Of a stretch of DNA of 64,000 nt, positions 24,087-31,344 are shown piece by piece. The notes beneath the pieces are model-generated. The model ran no database searches. It was given only the letters and a program-made list of their open reading frames with translations, and was not told where the DNA came from. The stretch is from Lachnocurva sp029100405 (GTDB lineage Bacteria > Bacillota > Clostridia > Lachnospirales > Lachnospiraceae). Both the position numbers and the translations under genes were made by a program. Numbering within the stretch: position 1 is the first letter of the stretch; every line of letters starts with the position of its first letter. Location of the stretch: positions 62,001 to 126,000 of the forward strand of contig JBJYZC010000005.1 in assembly GCA_046263755.1 (NCBI GenBank), read 5' to 3'.

Positions 24087-24572
24087 ATGGTAGAAAATGT
24101 AAACCAGCACGCACTCTCGGAAATTGACGACGAGGAAAGCGTTGAAGAAGAAAATCTGGATCTGAAGCGCTGTCTTTCCTTTGTATCCGGTGATATTCTC
24201 TTCTTCTTAAGTACGGAATATGTCACAGAGATTATCAATGATCACAATATTACTTCTCTTCCCGGTGTTCCACCTTATGTCCGCGGGGTCTTAAACCTCC
24301 GCGGCTCCATTCTCCCGGTCGTAGATATCGGTGTCATCATGGGGCATGAGGAAACTGCTTATTCGCAGAAAACCTGTATTATTGTCTTAAATATCGATGG
24401 TATGCCGGTCGGCATTATCGTGGACAGCGTTCGTTCCGTACTGGACATCGATATCAAGGAAGTACAGGCCCTTCCTTTAAAGAATCGTCACAAGCTTGCC
24501 AATGGCATGTTAAAACTCGCCAATGGCGAAATCGCCATGTCATTCGACTGCGAATCCCTTCTCAAGGAGTGA
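24087..24572 (+). CDS. cheW: Chemotaxis coupling protein CheW
   Basis: CheW bridges chemoreceptors and CheA. The 161-residue protein has an acidic 30-residue extension and a single CheW domain with the conserved VPPYVRGVLNLRGSILPVVD stretch and GIIVDSVRSVLDI. The ATG follows GGAGGTAGGCA directly behind cheA. The stop codon region contains the ribosome site of cheR. Confidence 0.96.
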   Translation: MVENVNQHALSEIDDEESVEEENLDLKRCLSFVSGDILFFLSTEYVTEIINDHNITSLPGVPPYVRGVLNLRGSILPVVDIGVIMGHEETAYSQKTCIIVLNIDGMPVGIIVDSVRSVLDIDIKEVQALPLKNRHKLANGMLKLANGEIAMSFDCESLLKE

Positions 24573-24580
24573 AAAAGCCT

Positions 24581-25393
24581 ATGACTGCTCTGACGGAACA
24601 GGATTTTCTAAGATTAAGCGAATACATCCGCACCCATTACGGAATCAATTTATCAAAAAAGCAGCAGTTAATCGAAAGCCGTCTTCATTCCTTTCTGGAA
24701 GAAGATGGCTATCGTGATTTTCATGCTTTTGTCGATGATATCATCAGCGGAAGAAGAGCCGACCTGATCTCTCCCATGCTGGACCACCTGACCACAAATT
24801 ACACCTATTTTCTTCGGGAAGAGACACATTTTCAATTTTTCACGGAAAAAGTGATCCCCTGGATGAAGCAGATCCATCGCTTGGACAAGAGTCTGTCGAT
24901 CTGGTCTGCCGGATGTTCTTCCGGAGAAGAAGCTTTTACCATTTCCATGTATTTAAAGGATCTCTTTGATCCCTCTTGGGACACACGTATCCTGGCGACG
25001 GATATTTCAACCGATGTCCTTGACAAGGCAAAGAATCCGGTCTATGTTGAAAACCAGCTGGATAAGATACCAAAATCCTGGAAAAATAAATACTTTGTCA
25101 AAAAGCCCAACGGGACTTATACGATCTGTGAAGAGATTCAAAAAAATGTGATTTTTCGGCCCTTTAACCTGATGAACGATATCCACTTCAAGCGAAAGTT
25201 TGACCTGATCTTCTGCAGGAATGTCATGATCTACTTCGATCAAAAGACCCGGGAAGATCTGGTAGATCGTTTTTATGATGCAACCGTTCCCGGCGGATAC
25301 CTCTTCATCGGTCATTCAGAGGGTCTGCAGAAGGAGCACACCCGCTATCAGTATATTCAGCCCGCCATTTATCAGCGTAGAAACGTATTATGA
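24581..25393 (+). CDS. cheR: Chemoreceptor methyltransferase CheR
   Basis: CheR methylates glutamates of chemoreceptors using S-adenosylmethionine, the adaptation arm opposing CheB. The 270-residue protein has the N-terminal helical domain (LDHLTTNYTYFLREETHF) and the SAM fold with SAGCSSGEEAF and FCRNVMIYFD. The ATG at 24581 is preceded by AAGGAG; the longer GTG at 24569 would overlap its own ribosome site, so it is less likely. It overlaps cheB by four bases (ATGA). Confidence 0.96.
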   Translation: MTALTEQDFLRLSEYIRTHYGINLSKKQQLIESRLHSFLEEDGYRDFHAFVDDIISGRRADLISPMLDHLTTNYTYFLREETHFQFFTEKVIPWMKQIHRLDKSLSIWSAGCSSGEEAFTISMYLKDLFDPSWDTRILATDISTDVLDKAKNPVYVENQLDKIPKSWKNKYFVKKPNGTYTICEEIQKNVIFRPFNLMNDIHFKRKFDLIFCRNVMIYFDQKTREDLVDRFYDATVPGGYLFIGHSEGLQKEHTRYQYIQPAIYQRRNVL

Positions 25394-25974
25394 ATCAGGA
25401 AAGAAATCTCATTGCAATCGGCGCCTCCACCGGAGGAACCGAAGCTATCATAAAAGTGGTAAAGGATCTCCCGCTTAACACGCCGGGCATTGTGATCACC
25501 CAGCATATGCCGGGCAATTTTACGCCTCTCTATGCAGAGCGATTGAATCGCCTTTGCAAAATGGAGGTTCGAGAAGCCCGCCACGGCGATCTGATCCGGC
25601 CGGGGCTCATGCTTCTCGCTCCGGGTGGAAAGCAGATGCGTGTGGTCCGAATCGGAGATTCCTACCATGTCAGTGTCACAGAGGAAGAAAAATACAATGG
25701 GCATGCGCCATCTGTTGATGTTCTCTTCCACTCTGTCGCTCATGCTGCAGGAAAGCAGGCGATCGGTGTTATTCTGACCGGCATGGGTGCAGATGGTGCA
25801 CGGGGTCTTTTGGAAATGAAAAAGGCCGGTGCCTATACCATAGGGCAGGACAAGGCCAGCTGCATCGTCTATGGTATGCCCATGGAGGCCTATGAGATGG
25901 GCGCCGTAACAAGGCAGGCTCCCCTGGATCTCATCGAATCTTTGATCTTACATGAACTGGGAGAACATGCTTGA
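25390..25974 (+). CDS. cheB: CheB methylesterase catalytic domain without receiver
   Basis: CheB removes methyl groups from, or deamidates, chemoreceptors. Only the catalytic domain is present (194 residues against about 350 for normal CheB). The Ser-His-Asp triad is intact in GASTGG, TQHMPG and GMGADGA. The N-terminal receiver domain and linker that make CheB responsive to CheA phosphorylation are missing, and the upstream gene is cheR, so nothing was fused or lost by an obvious frameshift. The protein may be constitutive, or adaptation may depend on CheD and CheV, both present in the window. The start overlaps the cheR stop. Confidence 0.93.
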   Translation: MNQERNLIAIGASTGGTEAIIKVVKDLPLNTPGIVITQHMPGNFTPLYAERLNRLCKMEVREARHGDLIRPGLMLLAPGGKQMRVVRIGDSYHVSVTEEEKYNGHAPSVDVLFHSVAHAAGKQAIGVILTGMGADGARGLLEMKKAGAYTIGQDKASCIVYGMPMEAYEMGAVTRQAPLDLIESLILHELGEHA

Positions 25975-26870
25975 ATTTAAACCAAAACTCTAAAAAAGAC
26001 CTCTATTCCAACTCCAAATCGAATTCCGGCAAAAGTGGAAAGGGCTATGAGGGCAGAACTGCCACAACTTCCTATCGGAGGCGGGAACGTCTGAAGGCAG
26101 AAAATGCACGGCTGGAAAAGGACCGCAGCCGAATCAGCCGTGTTTTTTTCCTTTTTATTGCACTCGGACTGGTTATTTCTTTACCCTTTCTCAGGAAAAA
26201 TGGACCTCTCTCTCCTGGCAAACAAAATCCGGCGAAGACGGAACAAGCTGCTACTGTACAGGATCCAAAGCAAAGCGAAGAAACCAAAGCCCCGACTTCC
26301 AAGGCAGATCAGGCTTCGAACTACAATATCATGCTGGATACCACTATGGGGCCCATGCTCTACTATAACCAGAGGGATCCCAACTGGGCTTCCTATCTCT
26401 GGGGCGGAAGTGATGATCTGGCCACCTATGGCTGTGGACCAACCTGCATGGCAATGCTTGTCAACGCCTTTGGCAATGCCGGTCAATATACTCCCATTAC
26501 CATGGCCGAGTGGGAAGAAAAGAATGGGCAGTTTGCCAAGGGAAATGGCAGTTTTCATTCCATTGTCAATACCACGATGCAGTCTTTCGGATTTACGGTA
26601 AGATCCATGCGTTCGGAAATGACAGAAGATGCAATAAAGAATGAACTTCAGCAGGGTCATCTGATCATTGCATTAGTAGGAAAAGGATATTTTACAAGCG
26701 ACGGACACTTTCTCATCCTTCGTTCGATCAATGAAGACGGGACCATCAACATTGCTGATCCCAAGAGCCTGGAAAATACACAGAAACCATTCACTGCCGA
26801 CTTTCTGCTTCATGAAATCCATCAGGGTAAGAATCTGTACGGTGCTCCACTCTGGAGTATTTCCAAATAA
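25971..26870 (+). CDS. Membrane-anchored C39-like (papain fold) protein
   Basis: The 299-residue protein has a basic cytoplasmic head (1-56), one membrane helix (about 57-74) and a polar linker. An external domain from about residue 118 has the features of C39-type cysteine peptidases or related transglutaminase-like folds: Cys in YGCGPTCMAM (155 or 159), His in GHFLIL (246) and Asp in NIADP (263). Such domains (Peptidase_C39_2) often act outside the cell on peptides or cell wall; the substrate here is unknown. The start is a TTG overlapping the cheB TGA, with GGGAG seven bases upstream, so it is translationally coupled to cheB. It is the last gene of the che operon. Confidence 0.85.
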   Translation: MNLNQNSKKDLYSNSKSNSGKSGKGYEGRTATTSYRRRERLKAENARLEKDRSRISRVFFLFIALGLVISLPFLRKNGPLSPGKQNPAKTEQAATVQDPKQSEETKAPTSKADQASNYNIMLDTTMGPMLYYNQRDPNWASYLWGGSDDLATYGCGPTCMAMLVNAFGNAGQYTPITMAEWEEKNGQFAKGNGSFHSIVNTTMQSFGFTVRSMRSEMTEDAIKNELQQGHLIIALVGKGYFTSDGHFLILRSINEDGTINIADPKSLENTQKPFTADFLLHEIHQGKNLYGAPLWSISK

Positions 26871-26911
26871 AAGGAGCAGGAATTGAAATCCCGTCAATTC
26901 CTGCTCCTTTT
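26871..26911. terminator. Bidirectional terminator between the che operon and the PilZ operon
   Basis: AAAAGGAGCAGGAATTG and CAATTCCTGCTCCTTTT form a 17-bp perfect stem with a nine-base loop. The A and T runs at its foot serve both strands. Confidence 0.9.
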
Positions 26912-26923
26912 GATATCGCATCT

Positions 26924-26958
26924 GTTTGTTGTTTGTTGTTTGTTGTTTGTTGTTTGTT
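26924..26958. repeat. Microsatellite, TTTGTTG repeated five times
   Basis: A perfect seven-base repeat, TTTGTTG, runs from about 26924 to 26958, between the terminator and the stop codon of the PilZ gene. It is outside both genes, so copy-number change would not shift a reading frame. Confidence 0.9.
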
Positions 26959-26974
26959 TCCTTTTGAAAATTTT

Positions 26975-27406
26975 TCAAGTCCTTTTTCGATAAGAATCCT
27001 TGACCTGCTGCTGAATCTCCAGCTCCTGTTTATAGGTATCTCTTCTGATCTGGTCAAAGACATAATTTCGAATCGCTGTCTCTCCGCCATTGGTCAGATC
27101 AACAAATTTACAGCCATAGACATTCTCGCTGCCCGGCTCCTCTTCTTTTTCTTTCTTACGAATCCGAACCACCTTGGTCCAAAAAGGCCGTTCCAGAGTC
27201 CGAAAAGCATAACGAAAAGTAACAATATCCCCTTTCTTCAACTTCGCATGGGTCTCAAGTGCCATGCCTCCGGCGCTGAGATCCACGATGGAGCCCTCAA
27301 AGTCCCCAACCCCTTCGCAATGGAAGGTCAGGGGGATCCTTGTCACCGTTCTTACATCCTCTCTTCTGGATTTTTCCTGTTTTTCCAACTGATCCTTATC
27401 GCTCAT
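26975..27406 (-). CDS. PilZ-domain protein
   Basis: The protein has 143 residues with a PilZ domain. The cyclic-di-GMP binding signature is seen as RREDVR near residue 14 and DLSAGGMAL near residue 42. The second half has RPFWTKVVRIRKKEK and a charged C-terminal helix. PilZ proteins of this type, such as YcgR-like brakes, tie cyclic-di-GMP level to motor function, although no N-terminal YcgR partner domain is present. It is last in the leftward operon with the FliK-like, FlhB-C-like and lytic transglycosylase genes, 63 bases after the last of these. Confidence 0.86.
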   Translation of the reverse strand: MSDKDQLEKQEKSRREDVRTVTRIPLTFHCEGVGDFEGSIVDLSAGGMALETHAKLKKGDIVTFRYAFRTLERPFWTKVVRIRKKEKEEEPGSENVYGCKFVDLTNGGETAIRNYVFDQIRRDTYKQELEIQQQVKDSYRKRT

Positions 27407-27469
27407 ATGAAAATCTTCCTTTTTTCAAAATTCGCTTAAAAATATAGTTTCAAATGACGCTTATATCAC

Positions 27470-28306
27470 TTAAATCAAACGGTCCCCATCCTCATCATAG
27501 TCCATGGAACCGATTTGCCGGCTGGCATCTAACATGGCCTGCTGCCGCAAAAGTTCCAATAAGAGAAGCGTTTTTGTCGAATCAAGATCTCCCAGGCCGG
27601 ACAAAAGAGAGCTGACCGCATTGCTGTCAGCGGCACTTTCGTCAGAAAGAGAGCCCGAATTTGTGAGATACTTGCTTTCGGAAGGAACCCCACTTCCCGA
27701 AAGAGGCTGATTCAATATAGGTTCTTCTTCCCCAAGCATCTTTTGAATCTTAGCAATATAGTTTCTTGTTTCTTTAAAGGGCGGGACACCGCCATACTTT
27801 CTGACATTACCTCCCCCAGCATTATATGCTGCCAGAGCAAGGGAGAGATCCCCCTGATAAGTCTTCAGGTTCGAAGACAGGATCTCTGCTCCCGCCATGA
27901 TATTCTGCTCGGGATCATAGACATTCGTAACGCCATGAGCCCTGGCTGTAGATGGCATCAGCTGCATGATTCCCCCGGCTCCGGCAGAAGATCTCGCATC
28001 CGCCCGGAAATTAGATTCTGCTTTTGCAACTGCCTTTAAGAGTTTTTTGGAAATGCCATATTTCAAAGAGGCCCGTCCGAATATATCCTCCAGTGTCTGA
28101 CTCCCGCTGTATAAATTGTCTGAAGAAGCCCCGGCGGCTGACTTCTTTGTAAGGGCACTTTGGACAGTGGAAGAAAAGCTCGTAGCTGAAAGCGATCTCG
28201 ACGAATCCATCGCAGCTCCACTACTGCCATTCTTTCCGGTCCGGTTTACATTTTCATTCTCCATAAGATAAGACAGGAGATAGGAATTCATTCCATTGAT
28301 TGCCAT
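27470..28306 (-). CDS. Lytic transglycosylase (SLT family), no Sec signal
   Basis: The 278-residue protein has a C-terminal-half goose-lysozyme-like domain: catalytic Glu97 in AVAKAESNF, then GAGGIMQLMPSTARAHGV, MAGAEILSSNL and LALAAYNAGGGNVRKYGG. Enzymes of this type cut peptidoglycan glycan strands, leaving 1,6-anhydromuramic ends. The first 75 residues are polar and contain no signal peptide or membrane segment. Placement behind an FlhB-C-like gene suggests export through the flagellar system, as for rod-associated muramidases, to open the wall for the growing rod; that is inference. About 65 residues follow the catalytic domain. The stop of the upstream gene lies three bases away. Confidence 0.9.
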   Translation of the reverse strand: MAINGMNSYLLSYLMENENVNRTGKNGSSGAAMDSSRSLSATSFSSTVQSALTKKSAAGASSDNLYSGSQTLEDIFGRASLKYGISKKLLKAVAKAESNFRADARSSAGAGGIMQLMPSTARAHGVTNVYDPEQNIMAGAEILSSNLKTYQGDLSLALAAYNAGGGNVRKYGGVPPFKETRNYIAKIQKMLGEEEPILNQPLSGSGVPSESKYLTNSGSLSDESAADSNAVSSLLSGLGDLDSTKTLLLLELLRQQAMLDASRQIGSMDYDEDGDRLI

Positions 28307-28309
28307 CTC

Positions 28310-28666
28310 TTATTCCTCTCTCGGTAAATCACCTGGGCCGGCAGATACTTTGCTCTCTTCATGATTTAAAGGCTCCTTAGAAGTCCCACTCACTTCATCC
28401 CCGGTAAAGCCAAGGAAATAGAGATAGATCTCCACAACGGCCTGATAGAGTTCTTCCGGGATCTCCGATCCTAATTCAAGCTGGGTCAGAAGTGTTGCCA
28501 GAGAATCGTCCTCATAAATCGGGACACCGGCCTGCATCGCAGTCTCTGTGATCCGTTCTGCCATATGGCCCATGCCGGATGCAACAACAATGGGAGCGCC
28601 GTTCTGATCCGGATCATACTTCAAGGCAGCAGCTTTTTTTGACAAAAGGTTTTTAAACTCTGACAT
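28310..28666 (-). CDS. FlhB cytoplasmic-domain-like protein (YlqH type)
   Basis: The protein has 118 residues resembling only the C-terminal cytoplasmic domain of FlhB: AALKYDPDQNGAPIVVASGMG aligns with the region just after the NPTH autocleavage site of FlhB, followed by MAERITETAMQAGVPIYED and IPEELYQAVVEIYLYF. The NPTH motif itself and all membrane helices are absent. Small FlhB-C homologues (YlqH in Bacillus) occur in many Firmicutes; some can partly replace FlhB-C. The ATG at 28666 has AAGGAGC upstream and overlaps the end of the FliK-like gene by 14 bases, so the two are coupled. A full-length FlhB is also present at 46227. Confidence 0.88.
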   Translation of the reverse strand: MSEFKNLLSKKAAALKYDPDQNGAPIVVASGMGHMAERITETAMQAGVPIYEDDSLATLLTQLELGSEIPEELYQAVVEIYLYFLGFTGDEVSGTSKEPLNHEESKVSAGPGDLPREE

Positions 28667-30086
28667 TGATCGTACGCTCCTTTTCCCGAATCCCCGGAAA
28701 AACTTCCCGGACACTGATCGCCCTGCTGCGTGGCGACAGGCTGATATCAGCAGTCAGTCCGTTTCGTCTCAGGATCTCTGTAAGTGCTGCCTGAATCTTC
28801 CTCGGCTTTTCCGGCAGACCAGCCGGCAGAAAGATCTGAAGATCCAGCTTTTTCGTTGTCTTTGCCATATTACCGATCATGTCGAAGTCACCCAGTTCCC
28901 GGATGCGGAATTTCAAAAAGAATCTTACGGATCCGCCGCCCCCTTCGCCTGATCCCTTCTTCGAATCCTTTTGACCGGCATTCGGATCGATCCAGATCTC
29001 GCTCGCAACTTCCCTTTTCTGATAGCGAAAAGGGATCAGCATATGAAGCAGGGGTAAATAGACGCTCTCATTATTTAAGAGGCTGTTCAAAACCGTATAA
29101 TAGCGATTGACAGCTTCCGTTCCGGCCTTGCCTTCGGTCCCCTTTAAGAGGATCTCCGACAGATGTTCCGTAAGACCTGCATTGGTCCTTTCCTTCAGGC
29201 TGCTCTGCATAGAACGGACCAGAGCCTCCTCCGGATCCGACTGGAAATACATATGGAAGTCGCCATTCCGGGACAGTTTCTGATAAGCCTGAATCAGATG
29301 ATCCTCACTTCCCTCTTCATACTTTACAGCATAGAGTGTCAGAAGCACAGCCGCCTTACGAATGGGACCGTAATCATGGGTCTTGGAAATATAGGACGAG
29401 AGGAAGGGGATCAGCTTATCGTTTAAAACGGCAGCATTCGTTTCGGTTTTCCCCGGATGAGCGGTCCAATCCATCTGATCCATTAAATTCTGAAAGTCAT
29501 CCTGCTGTGACTGCAAAAGAAGATTCCTGATATCTTCGGTCAGATTTTCCATCTGCTGTAAGAGATGGCTTCCGGATGTATAACTATTATATGTTCTTGC
29601 AAACTGAAGAATGGCAGATCTGTAATTGTCGGATGTCGTTTCTCTCAGCAGAGAACGAAGAGAATCGAAGAATTCACCACTGTATTTAACCTGATTCCCC
29701 ACCTGTTCCTTCAGAAAAGATTCCAGTTCTTTGGGATCATTCATCTGTATTTCAGAGAAAAGTTCCGAGAAATCCTTCGCCATTTCCGGATCTTTTGATT
29801 CTGCCAAGGCTTTTCCATCCCGAAATAAGAGATCCATGACTTCTTCCGGAATCATAGATGCTTCCTGCATATTCTGAAGGAAAGCCGAATAGTTCGAAGT
29901 AAAATCCACGACCTGGCCGGTCAGATTCTCTTCATTCAACAAGGCGTTTTCGTTTCCCGTCCGAATCTGGCCGTTCGTATTGACCCTTCCGGCATTGCCG
30001 GTCTGGTTTATATTTTGTGTATTGGTATTTAACCCCGGAGTCACGGATGTAAGATCCGGTGAACTAACCTGTAAGAGATTTGCCAT
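28653..30086 (-). CDS. FliK-like hook-length/switch protein paired with FlhB-C-like protein
   Basis: The protein has 477 residues. The first 350 residues are helical and polar with an Asn/Thr-rich head (NTNTQNINQTGNAG). The last 110 residues look like a FliK C-terminal (Flg_hook) domain: a beta-rich RFFLKFRIRELGDFDMIGNM, then KLDLQIFLPAGLPEKPRKIQ and an amphipathic helix before the end. FliK measures the hook and flips FlhB from rod/hook to filament export. The genuine FliK lies at 56475 in the basal-body operon, so this is a second, divergent copy linked to an FlhB-C-like protein. Its sigma-28-type promoter lies at 30199-30226. The FliK relation is by pattern only. Confidence 0.7.
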   Translation of the reverse strand: MANLLQVSSPDLTSVTPGLNTNTQNINQTGNAGRVNTNGQIRTGNENALLNEENLTGQVVDFTSNYSAFLQNMQEASMIPEEVMDLLFRDGKALAESKDPEMAKDFSELFSEIQMNDPKELESFLKEQVGNQVKYSGEFFDSLRSLLRETTSDNYRSAILQFARTYNSYTSGSHLLQQMENLTEDIRNLLLQSQQDDFQNLMDQMDWTAHPGKTETNAAVLNDKLIPFLSSYISKTHDYGPIRKAAVLLTLYAVKYEEGSEDHLIQAYQKLSRNGDFHMYFQSDPEEALVRSMQSSLKERTNAGLTEHLSEILLKGTEGKAGTEAVNRYYTVLNSLLNNESVYLPLLHMLIPFRYQKREVASEIWIDPNAGQKDSKKGSGEGGGGSVRFFLKFRIRELGDFDMIGNMAKTTKKLDLQIFLPAGLPEKPRKIQAALTEILRRNGLTADISLSPRSRAISVREVFPGIREKERTINVRV

Positions 30087-30198
30087 AACTTGCTCCGTCT
30101 GTCTAAAGCAGAAAACAATTGATCCTTCCGTGGATCCCTTTCTGCCCTGTCCCTCTTCCCTGGGTTATAGAGATGTGTACTTTCACTTTTTCTATATA

Positions 30199-30226
30199 AT
30201 TTCGGCAGAAACCATCCCGGATATAA
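30199..30226 (-). promoter_or_regulatory. Sigma-28-type promoter for the FliK-like/FlhB-C-like/SLT/PilZ operon
   Basis: On the minus strand CTTAT (TTAT at 30223-30226) and GCCGAAAT (30199-30206) are separated by 16 bases. The -10 differs by one base from the other late promoters. Confidence 0.65.
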
Positions 30227-30261
30227 GCGCTTTTTTATTTTATTTCTTTGCAAAATCTTTC

Positions 30262-30288
30262 TTATATTCTATCACAGAATGCCGATAA
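30262..30288 (+). promoter_or_regulatory. Sigma-28-type promoter for the flgM operon
   Basis: TTAT (30262-30265) and a perfect GCCGATAA (30281-30288) are separated by 15 bases, 90 bases before flgM and divergent from the promoter at 30199. Confidence 0.82.
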
Positions 30289-30378
30289 GGATAACAGAGG
30301 GAAATCGATTGGAAGAATCCAATCAGAGACAGTTATGGAATTGTCATCAAATGTCAGCTTTTGAAAGGACTGAAATCT

Positions 30379-30711
30379 ATGAGCGTACATCTTACAAGAG
30401 ATTATATCACGGATCTGAATATACAGAATTTAACCCGGCAGAAGCAAGCTTCTGTCAATACAAATACAGGGAGAGACTTTGTTTCCCGCTCTGCTTCCAC
30501 ACAGGTTTCTTATGATACGGTTTCATTCGAGCAGAAGTCTGCACGCCTTTCCGATCATGATTTTGCTTCTGCTTTAGCCAAGGCTGCCGGTGCAGAAGTA
30601 CGGCAGGGTGTCAGCGATGAGAAGGTTGCTGAGATCAAGACCGCTGTTCAGTCCGGCCAGTATCAGCCGAACTCCATGCTGATTGCTCAGCATATTTTGG
30701 GACATCAGTGA
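30379..30711 (+). CDS. flgM: Anti-sigma-28 factor FlgM
   Basis: FlgM binds sigma-D/sigma-28 and keeps late flagellar genes off until it is exported through the finished hook-basal body. The protein has 110 residues; the C-terminal third matches the sigma-binding region (VSDEKVAEIKTAVQSGQY, then SMLIAQHIL). The N-terminal 60 residues are polar and disordered-looking, suited to export. The ATG at 30379 has GAAAGGA upstream; a TTG 18 bases earlier is less likely. It is first in the flgM-flgN-flgK-flgL-fliW-csrA operon, so sigma-28 controls its own inhibitor. Confidence 0.9.
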   Translation: MSVHLTRDYITDLNIQNLTRQKQASVNTNTGRDFVSRSASTQVSYDTVSFEQKSARLSDHDFASALAKAAGAEVRQGVSDEKVAEIKTAVQSGQYQPNSMLIAQHILGHQ

Positions 30712-30754
30712 CTTATCACCATCGTAAGAGACAAGGAAGTCTTTTACGTCGAAC

Positions 30755-30815
30755 ACTCAAAAAATGGGATCAAAAAGACGTCTTTTTTTCAAAGGCGTCT
30801 TTTTGATTATTGAGT
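30755..30815 (+). terminator. Strong intra-operon hairpin between flgM and flgN
   Basis: ATCAAAAAGACG (30769-30780) pairs with CGTCTTTTTGAT (30795-30806), and ACTCAA/TTGAGT (30755-30760 and 30810-30815) extends the structure. A T-run lies in the loop and within the 3' arm. It may attenuate the transcript so that flgM is made in excess of the downstream genes. Confidence 0.6.
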
Positions 30816-30871
30816 CAAAAATCTATCGCAAAGCAAAAGCAAAAGAATCGCAATAAGAGGTAATAAATCCC

Positions 30872-31309
30872 ATGAAAAATGCCGAAATTTATAAAGAATA
30901 TAAAAAGAATATGGAAGATCTGTCTGCCTGTCTCCACAATCTCCGTTCCATTGAAGATCAGATGGTTCTTGCTGCATCGAATGACGATGCCAAAGCTCTG
31001 GACGATCTGGTCCGTAAGTCTCAGCCCGATCTTCTCCGTTTTCGGGGCCTGGATCAAGAGAGGAACCGTTACGAAAAGGTACTTGGCATTACCGGCTTAA
31101 CTTTTCGTGAGATCCTGGAAGGGCCTGAGCTTGACAGAGATTTTGCAGATCAGCTTCGTCCGGTTCTGGATCATCTCTCGAAAGAGCTGTCTCTTTTCAA
31201 AGAGTCCAAGGACAATGCAGACCGGATCATGAAGGTCCGCCTCTTAAATGTAAACCGGATCCTGGATAATCAGCCGCTGCCTGAGCCCTTCCACGAGACT
31301 TTGGCCTGA
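30872..31309 (+). CDS. flgN: Flagellar export chaperone FlgN
   Basis: FlgN binds the hook-associated proteins FlgK and FlgL before their export. This 145-residue protein is entirely alpha-helical and charged (KNMEDLSACLHNLRSIEDQM, LSKELSLFKESKDNADRIM), as expected for a FlgN_chaperone family member, and lies immediately before flgK. Sequence identity in this family is low, so position carries much of the weight. A hairpin separates it from flgM. No clear promoter of its own was seen. Confidence 0.82.
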   Translation: MKNAEIYKEYKKNMEDLSACLHNLRSIEDQMVLAASNDDAKALDDLVRKSQPDLLRFRGLDQERNRYEKVLGITGLTFREILEGPELDRDFADQLRPVLDHLSKELSLFKESKDNADRIMKVRLLNVNRILDNQPLPEPFHETLA

Positions 31310-31344
31310 ATTCATCCTGAATTCATAAAGAAAGGAAACAATCG

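Noticed and set aside
26673..27090. Minus-strand frames reading NNKQQTTNNKQ through the microsatellite
   Set aside because: Produced by the TTTGTTG repeat; they cross the terminator and overlap the C39-like and PilZ genes without a ribosome site.
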